DNA of 64,000 nt, taken from the NCBI RefSeq assembly GCF_020520425.1, contig NC_079490.1:3968001-4032000 (forward strand). The letters are read 5' to 3'. A program made the translations under genes and the position numbers. Under the pieces are notes generated by a model. The model saw only the letters and a program-made list of their open reading frames with translations, was not told where the DNA came from and ran no database searches. The first letter of the stretch is position 1, and every line of letters begins with the position of its first letter. This DNA is from Spinacia oleracea (taxonomy: Eukaryota > Streptophyta > Magnoliopsida > Caryophyllales > Amaranthaceae). Positions 13,441-24,639 of this stretch are shown here, in pieces.

Positions 13441-14079
13441 GCAGATTCCACAACACTAGCTTTATGCATGACATGTACCTTTTGTAGGAAGAGAGGAAGA
13501 AGAGTCTTTCCCTTCGACGTTCAACCACATCTTTTTACATGGTTAATGGAAAACAACTACTTTATTTATGTCACAGACCAGGTTTCATTTCCAAACATTA
13601 TGACTTTTCTAGTATACCTTATCAAATTGTAGCTAATTTTGCTATGGCACTCACCCTGGGAACTGGGGAATAGGGAGTCCTTAATGTGAGTTAAGTTATC
13701 GAGCAAGGAGACATTGAGATCGATCAAGGAAAGTGAGACACCAACCATGAGTCCATGACAAAAAGAAATACATTGCAATTTTGAAGAGATACACAAATTT
13801 TAAAATAGCATTTTGACCTTTTTTTGTGAGCATCTTAACCTCTTCTTTATGAAAAAAGGTACATTGAGAATAACATCCTATCCGTTTATTCTAGACGCAT
13901 TTCCCTTTTTCTATTGAAATTCCATGGGAAAAAGTGAGACGTAAAGCAACTATGTGTTGCACTTAAAAGGAAGTGTAGAGTCTTGTGACTATTCTAACTT
14001 AAAGGATAAGAGCTTTCCTCTATTTTTTTTTTCTAAAAACTATTGTCACGTTATTACTAACTGAAGAATACTCCGTATT

Positions 14080-14137
14080 TTTGTGTGTGTATGTGTGTGA
14101 GAGAGAGATTGTGTTTGTGCGCGCGCATGCACGCGCC
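14080..14137 (+). repeat. TG/GA/GC microsatellite
   Basis: Compound simple repeat: GTGTGTGTATGTGTGTG, then GAGAGAGA, then GCGCGCGC with interruptions. Confidence 0.8.
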
Positions 14138-14147
14138 ATAATAATTA

Positions 14148-14475
14148 CTCCCTCCGTCCCGGAATACTTGACCTGTTTTCCTTATCGGACCGTCCCTTAA
14201 TACTTGACTTGTTTCTAAAAATGGAAATATTTTAACAATATTATATTATTTCTCACTCCACCCCTATTAACCCACCTACCCCCTACTCCATACAAAAAAT
14301 AATTAAAAATTCAACCCCTACTCTCCCCCAACCCCACCTCTTAACCCACCTCTCACTAACTACATTAAAATAATGCCCCACTATCAACTACTACCTATTA
14401 AATTAAATAAGTCAATTCAAGTCCCTTAAACTCTGTGCCGGTCAAACCGGGTCGAGTATTCCGGGACGGAGGGAG
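14148..14475. mobile_element. Stowaway-type (Tc1/mariner) MITE
   Basis: Long inverted termini starting CTCCCTCCGTCCCGGAATAC and ending GTATTCCGGGACGGAGGGAG-like, flanked by TA on both sides (14146-14147 and 14476-14477), no coding frame. CTCCCTCCGT ends and a TA target are hallmarks of Stowaway. Confidence 0.93.
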
Positions 14476-14715
14476 TAGTAGTAGAAGTACGGAGTAGTAG
14501 TTTTTACTCATGCACCTAGCTATCCTCATTCCTCACTCTCTCTTTCTCAACGAATTCTTAATCTTCCCTCATTCTCTAATCCTCGCACTCCCTTTTCCAC
14601 ATACTCCCTCCCTATTTTTTCCGACTCACAATTACTACCCGGTCGTGCTTTTTAGCAGTCACAATTTTATTTTTGGTAAATTTTATACCCACTTTTTAAT
14701 TGTGTATTATATTTT

Positions 14716-14984
14716 CGAAAATGATAAAGGTCGCAACATGCGACATTTAAGCCGTGTCACAATGATGACATGGCATGCTTATGTGTCATGATTTAAATTG
14801 GAAACTAAAATATTTAATTTATATATCCTATTTTAAATGTTTCATAAAAATCTAGGAAAATCTTAATATTCTAATTTGTTTCCTTATTTATATCGAATAC
14901 CTTATTTACATATTTTCATAGTAAAAATATTGCATTGATAGTAAAAATATTAGTTGTCGCAACTTGCGACCTTTATCATCACCC
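14716..14984. mobile_element. Mutator-like MITE, copy 1
   Basis: Termini CGAAAATGATAAAGGTCGC and GCGACCTTTATCATCACCC, flanked by a perfect 9-bp duplication TTATATTTT (14707-14715 and 14985-14993). Nine-base duplications are typical of Mutator-like elements. A second copy in opposite orientation is at 31951-32292. Confidence 0.88.
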
Positions 14985-15167
14985 TTATATTTTTACTTTC
15001 CTAGGAGTCTGTTTAAATCATAAAATAATTTCATTTTGGTAATTACACCCACTTGTTTTTTTATATATATTTCTTTATCGTCAACTACCTCCACTTACAT
15101 CATTATTATATAAAATTCAACTATACTTCCTTAATACTTGTGTCGGCCAACATGTGATTGCTAAAAA

Positions 15168-15375
15168 AATCGGTAACTTTTGTGTAAGACCGCCTTACCG
15201 GAATGACCATATTGATTGCTTAACTAATTGTTTCTATTGCTTAACTAATTAGTTGTAGTGCTTTACTATTTAGTTTCATTGTTTAACTAATCGATTTCTG
15301 TGCTTAACTAATTAATTTCATTGCTTAACTCATATAACATTAATGTGATCTTTTCGGCTTATATAAAAGTTGGTA
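15168..15375. repeat. Short repeat element with 'GCTTAACTAATTAG' tandem repeats (copy B)
   Basis: Opposite-orientation relative of the element at 6121-6392: begins near AACTTTTGTGTAAGACCGCC and carries repeated GCTTAACTAATTA variants. Confidence 0.5.
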
Positions 15376-15729
15376 ATAAAAATACGGATGAGTAAGACCT
15401 AACCAATCGCCCCGACTAGTGCGCAATTTACGTGTAAAAAGTATTGTTGTGTCTTGTTCATAGTACATGAATTGGAGATAACATCTACATCATAGGCATC
15501 TTGTTAGTATGATAAAACTTTCGATACTTACAAGTGACAAAAGATCAAATGATTTATCATCAGGCAAATCGAATAAAGTTTTTAAGGATCATCATTAATT
15601 CATTCACTTTCTTTATGAAAGTGGAAGTTTTTGGTTCCTTCCTAAAAAGCTCCTTATCTTTCCAAAGTGGACAAGGTCCAATAGGAGATTAAGATTGACT
15701 TTATGCCAATTATATGTGATGTGGAACGA

Positions 15730-16315
15730 CATAATTTTTACTGGTGTAACTGATTGGGTGCTCGCTACTTGTATATTTATATTTGATTTTTAATAGTTGT
15801 ATAATGGTTGTAATAAGCAGTCAAATAGAAAACACAAATTCAAATTGCTACCGGTGTGACTGATTAGGTGTTCGTTGTTTGCATATTTATATTTGGTTCT
15901 TGATAGTTGCATAATGGTTGTAATGAGCGGTCAAATGGAAAACATAAATCCTTATACGAGGCTCGCAACGCCATAATTGCTGGTGTGGCTGATTGGGTGT
16001 TCGCTACTTGCATATTTAGAATTGGTTCTTGATAGTTGCATAATGGTTGTAATGAGTGGTCAATGGAAAACACAAATCTGTACATGTGGCTTGCAACGCT
16101 ATAATTGTTGGTGTGATTGATTGGGTACTCGCTACTTGCATATTCATATTTGGGTCTTGATAGCTTCATAATGGTTGTAATGAGCGGTCAAATGGAAACC
16201 ACAATTCCTTGCATGTGGCTCACAACGCCATAGTGGTTGGTGTGATTAATTGGGTGCTCGCAACTTGCATATTTATATTTGGTTCTTGATAGCTGCATAA
16301 TGGTTGTCCTGAGTG
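15730..16315 (+). repeat. Tandem repeat, about 128-bp unit, five copies
   Basis: Repeated blocks each contain 'TGATTGGGTGTTCGCTACTT', 'GCATATTTATATTTGGTTCT' and 'GATAGTTGCATAATGGTTGT'. The GATTGGGTG anchor recurs near 15752, 15861, 15989, 16118 and 16245. Isolated copies follow near 16870-17040 and 17390-17480, separated by MITE DNA. Unit 2 keeps only a short related stretch near 43140, so the array expanded in unit 1. Confidence 0.8.
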
Positions 16316-16370
16316 TTTTTTTAAAAAATATTATATAAAAGAATCAGTATTTCTCTATTAATACGTATTA

Positions 16371-16702
16371 TTCACTCCGTTTCTTTTTGTTCTTTACGTT
16401 TGACTTTTTACACGTTTATTAACGACTAATTAATGTATATTGAAATTCCTCTATTTATTTAAACAAGCCAAATTATGTTTATTTATAATGTTTCACTTGT
16501 ATCAAAATTCCGATATTGGGAAGATGAGAAAATTTTAATGTCCCGATGAAAAAGTGTGAAGGATTAAAGGACCCAATGAATTTAATTGGTTAAAATAATT
16601 GTTGGACACAAATTTTGATAGAATATTAAAACATTTATGTGATAATATAAAAGGAAATGTAAAGAAAAAAAAAATATAAAGAACAAAAAGAATCGGAGGG
16701 AA
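16371..16702. mobile_element. Stowaway-type MITE within the 128-bp repeat region
   Basis: Ends TTCACTCCGTTTCTTTTTGT and AAAAAGAATCGGAGGGAA are inverted copies of each other, flanked by TA (16369-16370 and 16703-16704). No coding frame. Confidence 0.85.
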
Positions 16703-18118
16703 TACCTTTGAATATAATTTTTTTAAATTGAATTTCACATTTGCCATTACACAAATTTGCAACACCAATTAGTATTGGCAACGCTTATTATATTGACAAG
16801 ATCTCATAGGATATTGAACCTTTTAGATTGACTTTACACCAATTACAAGTTAAGTGTAATGCTATAATTGTTGGTTTGATTGATTAGGTGTTCGCTACTT
16901 GCATATTTATATTTGGTTCCTGATTTTTATTTTTATTTTTTGAGGGGAAGATATAGCAGGCATATTTATATTTGGTTCTTGATAGCGCATATTTATATTT
17001 TGTTCTTATTAGCTGCAAAATGATTATAATTAGTTTTATATATATATAAAAAAAAAAATCAGTATTTCTCTTTCTTTAAGAGAGTAGAAGTTTTTGGTTC
17101 CATTAGGGATTTTGGATTCCTTCCTGAAAAGCTCTTTACCTTTACAAAGTGGACAAGGTCCCATGGGAGATTGAACATTTCACATTGACATTATACCAGT
17201 TTACTAATTTACTTTAGTCTAATTTTTTTGTTTTTATTGTTTGGATAACCCTCCAGAAAGAGCTAACATGTAGCATCTTTGCCTATAATTTTAGTCCAGA
17301 ATATTTAAGGTAAATGACTTTTTTTACTTGGCTAACTTTGTAGTCAAATGAAAAATATAGATCCTTATATGTGACACGTAATATCATCGCTGGTGTGACT
17401 GATTGGGTGTTTGCTACTTGTATGTTTTTTTTTTTTGACAAGTATTCATATTTGGCTTGATAGCTGCATAATGATTGTTTTTTTTAAAACAAAAAACTCA
17501 ATATTTCTCAATTTATACTTCCTTCTATATTTTTCAATTGCCAAAAGTCATTAACTCGAATTTACATTTGTCAATGCACTAGTTATCATTATTATTTTTA
17601 ATTATATACGAAATATTAGTGAAAATTACAAAAATCATTAAACAGTTTCATCTTTTCCCTACAATAAAAAATGTTTTTTATAATTTAGATTATTTTTAGC
17701 CATTTTTCCATACAAGAATGTAATTCGCTGTTGAGAACCCCTAACACTCCCCCTCACCCACATGGCCACATTAGGAATCTATGGAATATGTATTTGCACC
17801 CAAAAAAAAAAAAAAACTATGGAATATGTATGAAGTGCTACGGAGTATATTGCTATGAGCATTTTTGTGCAAAATGGTAGTATGAGCAAAATAATTGTTG
17901 AAGAAAAAGAGGCTTAATTGAATTTTATTGCGGCCAGGGAATTTGATTACAAAATCAAAGATAAAAGAGTAAAGGTAGACGTTCCATTGTTATGTACGGG
18001 AGACATTTTACAATGCAAGATCTATTCAACGAGTGTAGTTTTGTGTAAGGAACAGTTTATTTGACTCAATTTGTCATGTATTTGTTAGATCTATATTTCT
18101 CTTGTAGATATCGTATGA

Positions 18119-18585
18119 CTAGATTAGGTCCCGTGCACGCACGGATATTTGAAAATTATTATTTGACTATCTATTTTATAAAAAATTTAATTGAATTATT
18201 TATCCTTAAATCTATTGCGTAATTAATAATCTCGAATGGACTCATTTTATCATATTTTAACTTACTACGTATTATATATTTGTTATGTTTAATATAATGA
18301 TCTGACTAAATTTTTTTAATATAAGTATTTAATATGCTAATTTGGCCAAAATATTGAGTAAGATTATTTTCTATTATTGATATGACAATTTGACTAAAAT
18401 ATTACCAAAATTTTAATAATGGCATAATCCATAATCCTATATTTTTTTTCCATAAATAAACATTTATACAAAAGGAGAGAAAATAAAAAAAGTATATAGT
18501 AAAAAGAGTTTTTGGCGGGAAAATTTTTCACCTGGAAATGACATGTGTCATTCCTGGTGTCTTTTTTAGTATATAGTAAAATAGA
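18119..18585 (-). mobile_element. Small non-autonomous Helitron
   Basis: Read on the minus strand it begins TCTATTTTACTATATACTAA and ends with a hairpin (CCGTGC-GTGCACGG) followed 8-10 bases later by CTAG, with A before the 5' TC and T after the 3' CTAG. TC start, 3' hairpin, CTRR end and insertion into AT are the defining features of Helitrons. 467 bp with no frame, so mobilised in trans if at all. It lies about 1.2 kb upstream of FT copy 1. Confidence 0.82.
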
Positions 18586-18792
18586 TTCTTTATTAATGAA
18601 TTAATTTTCCCTTAAAAAAAAGAAATAAAATATTCATTTAAATAATTACAAAACAAAAAAATAATTAGAACGGGTGATGATATTAATATTACACTTACAT
18701 AGTTTCTACAGTTTAGATTAATCCCACACGTCAAATAGTTTGGATTATTTTTAGGCAATTTCTCAAACTACATAATACGTGTAAGAATGTTG

Positions 18793-19198
18793 TTCCGGTG
18801 TTGTAAAGATGGAAACAATGGGCTTCGAATGAAGGCCCTTTCGTATGTGTTGAAGATCTTGCTTGAATGAGTCGAGTCCGAATTCACCTACACAAGAGCA
18901 AAGTCACTAGCCTCGGGGGTGTTTCCGAGGAAAGCCCCTCCGATGCATAAGTAAGAACGATGCTCGGATTCTAGAGAGAAGTTCTCTAGAAGAGTAGTCT
19001 TAAGGCGATAAATTGGACGTACCTTGAGGTGTGAGCCTTGGCGGCCTATTTATAGTGTTTGCATAATAAATGCCCATAGGTCATTTATTGCTATTGGGCC
19101 TTGGGCCTTAATGGATGGCTGAATAGCCATAGTGGTAGGTTTGATGCTGTTGTTTAGAGCCATTGGGCTTTGGACTTAGTGGCCCAATTGAATATCAA
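18793..19198. mobile_element. Solo LTR (or TRIM remnant) upstream of FT copy 1
   Basis: Begins TGTTCCGGTG, ends AATATCA, flanked by a perfect 5-bp duplication AATGT (18788-18792 and 19199-19203). TG...CA ends plus a 5-bp duplication indicate an LTR left after internal recombination. A related copy without duplication lies at 51610-52013. Its right end is about 600 bp from the FT copy 1 start. Confidence 0.9.
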
Positions 19199-19599
19199 AT
19201 GTAATTCACTATTACCACCCACAAGAATGTAATTCGCTAATCGTTATCAGCTAAACACCTCCCACACTCCACAGAGTCCCCACACCCACACCCCTACCCA
19301 CACCCCTCCCCCTCCCCTGCCGAAAAAGAGAGAATAAGGTGAAATGATAGTGAAGCTTATTATGTTCCTTGTAAAACATTTAGCTTTCATTTAGAATCTC
19401 TTTACATCTTCTAATGTTATACACCCATTCATGCTAACTTCTTCTAAGAATCTAACCCCACTATAGTTATGAAAGTAGGTGGACCCCTAATTGTTATGAT
19501 CACATAAAAAGATTTTGGTTGTCAAAAATATTTGAAAATGAAATAAAATAAAAGTTATGCTTAAAACATGAGAATAACGAAAGATAAATTTGCTACACT

Positions 19600-19796
19600 A
19601 TACTATCAACTGATGCAACATGAGATGCGCTGGAAGATGATGGGCGTTAAAAACTTAGTATATAAGTGCACATTGACATAATTTCTTCTCTACAACTTCT
19701 TAGTAACTCATCTTCTATTTTTCTACATAGCACGTCTTAGAAAAATTATAGCACGTCTTAGAAAAAAGAAAAACAACTTCTTAACCATTCTCTATC
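19600..19796 (+). promoter_or_regulatory. Core promoter and leader of FT copy 1
   Basis: TATATAA at 19659-19665 is about 130 bp before the ATG. The surrounding DNA (TGATGCAACATGAGATGCGC, then a purine-rich leader) is conserved at the same distance in the other two copies. Copy 1 has CATGAGATG where copy 3 has TGTGAGATG. The conserved upstream block near 17760 carries CACATG where copies 2 and 3 have a G-box CACGTG. Confidence 0.65.
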
Positions 19797-22700
19797 ATGT
19801 CTAGAACACATAGAGATGCACTTGTCGTCGGTCGGGTTGTCGGTGATGTTTTGGATCCCTTCAATAAGAGTGTAAATATGCGTGTTAGATACGCCAATAG
19901 AGATGTTAGTAATGGATGTGAATTTAGGCCATCTGAGGTTGTTAGCCAACCAAGAGTAGAGATTGGAGGTGACGACCTTAGAACTTTCTATACCTTGGTA
20001 AGTCTATTTAATTTAAAATTTGTCTCTTAAGAACCCTTTCTCAAATCACGTGTCATTTTATCAAAATATTTTCATACTAGTAAAATTATGTAATTTGTTT
20101 TATTTTTTTTGCTAAATGATTGAAAATTTGTAGGTGATGGTGGACCCCGATGCTCCTAGCCCAAGTAACCCACACTTGAGGGAGTACTTGCATTGGTTAG
20201 TTTACAATATTTATACATCTCTAACTTTTTGCCATATTTATTGATGTTTTTCACAATTTTCATATTTGCATACTTAATTGTTTTTATTTTTCTGATTTGA
20301 AAAATATATACTAAAACCCTTCCCCTTTAAGAAAATAATTATGAAAGATAAGATCATTAATTACTTACTTGCAATTGGGATCTTCCATAGGTTATAATCC
20401 CTTATCTCCCCCCCCCCTCCCCCTCCCCTCTTTTCATCATTCATGCTACCAAGTACCAACCACCGTCCGCCACCACCGTCCGCCACCACCGTCGTCCAAT
20501 AATACGCCGTCGGTATTACTAAGAATCCGTCGGAGAAGCGTACGTTCCAAAGATGGCTAGAGTGGTGGTGGTGGTGGTGGTGGTTGTGGTAGGAGGAGGG
20601 TTGGTTGTGTGAGTGTGTGAAGGAGTTTGGGGGAACCTTATCTTCCACCCTTTTATTATTTGTACCTTTAGTAGTACGTACTTGTATTAAATTTCACTCT
20701 TAGACTACGTACGTCATTATAAAATACATATAAACGAAAAATAAATAAAAAAGCCACTCCAAATCATTTTCCAATACTTTGTTCTATGCTTTTTCTTTAA
20801 AAATGATTCTTAACTCTTTTTTTTTTTTTTTTAAAGAAAAATTATTTCATCATAAGTTATTTCAACACTTTGTCTTTTTTGACGGTGCACCTATGTTATC
20901 CGGATTTGGATACTGGAGAAGGGTATGTGTCCAAGTGTATGACACGACTATTTTGTAAAAAAAAAATAAAAAAATTGCATGAGTTAGGTTCAAAATGAAG
21001 TGCAGATGTGTCTATATCCATGTCCGAGTGTCGAGTATCCAACACGAGTATTTGAACCTTTAGGTAAAATGAAGTGTCCAATTAGCAACGTTGTGCACAT
21101 TTGCCAATACACCATCTATATATTTAATCTCATATTAATAATAATTAAAAGATTAAATATTTTTAAAACATTCATTGACATGAATGGAACAAGATACCAT
21201 AAAGTACACATAAAGAAATAAATAAATAAGAGGCAGTCCAAATCATTTCCAGGCACTTTGTTCTTTGCTTTTTCTTCAAATGATTCTTATTTTTTTATAT
21301 TTCTCTTATACTTTGTATTTATGACATCATAAATATCAATTCATGTTCTTAAAGTTTTTACCACATATGCTCTATAATGTAGAGGTTGTTTTTTCGCATA
21401 TCAGATATGTGTGGTAACACACATATCAGCTAAAAGACAAATAGGTAAAAGACAAAATAGTAAGTACCATTCTGTAAAAAAAAGTACCATTCTGTAAAAA
21501 AATGTACCATTTTTGTTTAAAAAAGTACCATTTAATTATTTTTTTGTCCTTTTTCCTATTTTATCTTTTGCTATAATATGTATTTACAAGCACATAACTG
21601 ATATCCGAAAATACTTCCTCCTATAATGTATGCTAACTGGATCCAATTTCTTTTTGGTTAAAGGTTGGTGACTGATATTCCCGGGACCACAGATGTTTCC
21701 TATGGTGAGTATTACTGATGTACGGAGTAGTAGTTGCTAAGTTTAAACATAATTAGACTGATCTGCTCTGATTTTTCTAATTTTTGGTTTAAACTTATTT
21801 GATTTGGTATTATTTGAATGTTTTCTGTGCGTGTTTTTTATTTTGTTAGTCTAATTTGGTCTAATCTGGTATAGCATAATAATAAATTAGAATAAGGTGA
21901 ATATGATAAATTACTCCATATTGAAACATAATGCATACCTTTTTTATTAGAAAATATAGCTATTTGACAAGAAGTTTATGTTATACTCCGTACATAAAAC
22001 CATCATATGTTATATACTTCAAAACGCTACTTATGAAAGTCAAAACACTTGATATTTGGGTGTTCTATTTAGATTAGTAAGTAATGAATTACTCGATTTT
22101 TTCTTGGTTTGGAAATGAGGTAACTATTTATAAACAAATGAAGTATTAAGGATCTTATAAATAGCACACACGTCATTATATTATGTACTCCGTAGCTGCG
22201 AATTTGTGACGATGTCTTCATTTTACCTTAAGTATTCACATTAAAATACTCGACATTTCAACAAACAAAAAAAAAAAAAAATTATATAAAATATGAACTT
22301 TTGACACTTTTTCATGAAGATGGGTTCTTTTCCTGCAAAGAAAGTAATTATTCTTCACTACTTTATTTATTTTATTTAAAAAATGCCCTTTCTCTGACTT
22401 TAGGTTTGCTAACTGAGGTACATGATCCGTACTTGTAGATGAAAGTTAAAATTAGTGAATCGAGTGGTAAATCGAGTTTAAATTTGAGTGCAAAGCTTAA
22501 TCATTTGTACTCTTTGTCTCAACGTATGTACCAAATCCATCTTGTTACTATGATCATGTAAATCACTTTTTACCTTAGCATAGAATCATAGTGTCGAGAT
22601 CATATAATTAGAGTATATGATTCTGAATTGGGACGCTATTAAAGTACGTAAAATAGAGTATTGATTCACACTTTATATCATTAGAGTATATGATACTGGA

Positions 22701-23748
22701 TCGGGTCACTATAAATTGACGTAAAATAGAGTATTGATTCATACTTCTATTACTAGAGTATATGATTCTGGATCAATACACTATTAAAGGACGTAAAATA
22801 GAGTATTAATCCATACCTCTATCGTTAGAGTATATGATTCTGAATCAGGACACTATTAATGGATGTGAAGTAGAGATTTCGTCAATGATTATTTCTCAAA
22901 CGCATAATGATAGAGTATAAGATTACACATGATAGAAAAATGTTAAAAGAGCAAAAATAGATTACTGATTCATACTGAACAAAGTAGCTTCAAATATTCG
23001 AATTGAATTAATAGTCTTTATTGACGGTGGGCACAAAATTTTATGAACGCGTAACACTTTTTTTTTTTGTTTTTTTTTTGTTTTTTAGAAGTGGATGGCA
23101 AATTTTAGCTTTTAAGTACTCCAATACTGAACATGCCCTACATGGCCTTTTGCATTTGTGCCCCCACAACATATTTGTAATATTTTGCTTGATTTGTGTT
23201 AGTATGTGACTATGTGTAGCCATCTTTTATCTTGTTTTTCTATGTATATTTCTTGCGGGTAATTGATAATTTTTATAAACCAACTTAACAAAAGTTGGTG
23301 GAGTTAATGGAGAATCGACCTTGTGACTTGAAGATTATAAGGTCGAACTTTATAAACTACGAAATGTTTGAGAGTGACTCGAGCGAGACCTACGTAGCTA
23401 TGCTGGTTAATCTATAATAGATGTTGGTTCAGTAGGGTCCCTTCATTTTTTTTTTTTTTTTTTTTTAAGTTTTCAACAATGGGTTCTCTCTTAAGTCTTA
23501 ATATGACAATATATTTTTGTTTAGGTCAAGAGTTGGTTTGCTATGAGAGCCCAAGCCCAACAGCAGGGATACATCGATTTGTATTCGTGCTATATCGACA
23601 ACTTGGAAGACAAACCGTTTATCCTCCTGGTTGGCGCCAAAACTTCAAGACTAGAGACTTTGCTGAAATATACAACCTCGGCTTACCCGTTGCTGCCGTT
23701 TATTTCAACTGCCAGAGGGAGGGAGGCTCTGGTGGAAGAAGACTGTGA
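19797..23748 (+). CDS. FT: FLOWERING LOCUS T-like florigen, copy 1 (diverged)
   Basis: FT is a PEBP-family protein made in leaf phloem that moves to the shoot apex and, with 14-3-3 and the bZIP FD, switches on flowering. Exons 19797-19997, 20134-20195, 21664-21704 and 23525-23748 (201, 62, 41, 224 nt, the canonical FT pattern) encode 175 residues. Seen: DPDAP at 71-75, Tyr85 in EYLHW (FT type; TFL1 has His), GIHR at 116-119, external-loop segment [13 protein letters not shown] with Tyr134, Gly137, Trp138 and Gln140, and a [14 protein letters not shown] tail ending GGRRL. These residues favour an activator. Unusual: Pro at 135 (YPPGW instead of YAPGW) and Lys143 (NFKTRD instead of NFNTRD) inside the otherwise near-invariant loop. 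Intron 3 (1820 bp) carries a 73-bp tandem repeat. No stop or frameshift. The stop codon sits in a transposon target duplication. Confidence 0.96.
20369..20640 (+). other. Conserved low-complexity segment in FT copy 1 intron 2
   Basis: C-rich then (GGT)n-rich sequence around the anchor GATGGCTAGAGTGG. Related segments occur in intron 2 of copy 2 (about 47380-47500) and copy 3 (about 59880-60000). Open frames here on both strands come from the simple repeats and are not genes. Confidence 0.6.
22600..22900 (+). repeat. Tandem repeat of about 73 bp in FT copy 1 intron 3
   Basis: The anchor TTAGAGTATATGATTCTG recurs near 22607, 22680, 22753 (as CTAGAG) and 22825, a spacing of 72-73 bp. Each unit ends with AAAATAGAGTATTGATTCAT. 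The same monomer is a part of the roughly 300-bp repeats in FT copy 2 intron 3. Confidence 0.85.
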
Positions 23749-23754
23749 AATCCT

Positions 23755-23889
23755 GAAAATTATTAGGTGCACTCGAATACGCCGTGCATCTATGAGTATT
23801 TTAATACTCATTGGTGATCCCTATCACATTTTCTCTTCGCTTATAAAGGGAAAATGTGAGAAGGTGCACGATGCACCTACTATGTTTTG
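23755..23889. mobile_element. Small Mutator-like MITE abutting the FT copy 1 stop codon
   Basis: 135 bp with inverted ends (GAAAATTATTAGGTGCAC and GTGCACGATGCACCTACTAT ... TTTTG), flanked by a perfect 10-bp duplication GTGAAATCCT at 23745-23754 and 23890-23899. The left copy contains the TGA stop of FT. Removing the element and one duplication restores alignment with the 3' ends of FT copies 2 and 3 (…TTTACTCTACCG…). Confidence 0.8.
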
Positions 23890-24024
23890 GTGAAATCCTC
23901 GACATTTCTTTACTCTACCGTAAAGAGGCCGTCACCAAACATCTATATATGTACCACACTTTTTAATGTCTTGGCTAATACTCCGCAGTAATCAACACTT
24001 CTAAAATAAATAACATTCTACCGA

Positions 24025-24145
24025 TGAGGTATTGGCCTAGTGGTTAAGACTGAGGGCCTATTCACGATAGGTCTCAGGTTCGATTCTTCCCGCCTCCTTT
24101 ATGATTTATATTGCTATTTATGACTCATTCGCAAAAAAAAAAGAA
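24025..24145 (+). mobile_element. tRNA-derived SINE
   Basis: An A-box-like stretch TGGCCTAGTGGTTAAGACTG and a B-box GGTTCGATTC about 35 bp later, followed by a body and a run of ten A near 24133-24142. This is RNA polymerase III SINE architecture. It lies in the FT copy 1 downstream region; copies 2 and 3 lack it at the equivalent site. No clear target duplication seen. Confidence 0.75.
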
Positions 24146-24281
24146 GTCATTTTAAGACATTTTTATTAGAGTTATATAGTAATGATCTACTTTTACTCCT
24201 CGGTAATTTAACTATCAAGAAAAGTAATTACTGCTTTGTTTTTGGAAGGGAATTATTTCCGTATTACTCTTAATATATAAA

Positions 24282-24312
24282 CTAGTATAGTAACCGTGCA
24301 AATGCACGGTAT
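24282..24312 (-). mobile_element. Helitron 3' terminus
   Basis: On the minus strand ACCGTGCATTTGCACGGT (hairpin) is followed by TACTATA and CTAG, then T. This is a Helitron 3' end like the one at 18119. The matching 5' end was not found. Homology to the FT copy 2 and 3 downstream region stops exactly here. Confidence 0.6.
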
Positions 24313-24381
24313 AAAAAGTTTAAAATTTAAGTTTGCACTAAATTAAAAATATAAATATTTAGTTAGTGATGATACGAAATA

Positions 24382-24639
24382 CTTCCTCCGTTCTTTTTTA
24401 AATGACACAATTATTTGGGCACGTTTGCCAATGTACGACTTCAAACACTAATATCTCCAACTTTGGAAAAGAAAAAATTATAAAAAGTTGATATTTAAAA
24501 AATATTTATTGAGACGAATCTAATAAGACCCCACACGACTATGTTTTTTCTTAAGTATAAACCACAAAATCAAGTCAAAAGAGCTTGTGTGAATAGTATC
24601 CAAAACCCAATTGTATCATATAAATAAGAACAGGGGAAG
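24382..24639. mobile_element. Stowaway-type MITE
   Basis: Inverted ends CTTCCTCCGTTCTTTTTTA and AAATAAGAACAGGGGAAG, TA on each side (24380-24381, 24640-24641). Internally contains ATATTTATTGAGACGAATCT. Same family as 53573-54785, where plastid DNA is inserted. Confidence 0.8.

Noticed and set aside
20361-20648. 95-codon frame with a His run in FT copy 1 intron 2
   Set aside because: It reads through a (GGT)n microsatellite and lies inside an intron; related low-complexity DNA occurs in intron 2 of the other copies without the frame.
24025-24100. Possible tRNA gene (A- and B-box present)
   Set aside because: No acceptor-stem pairing or cloverleaf could be drawn, and an A-rich tail follows, so it is a SINE head.
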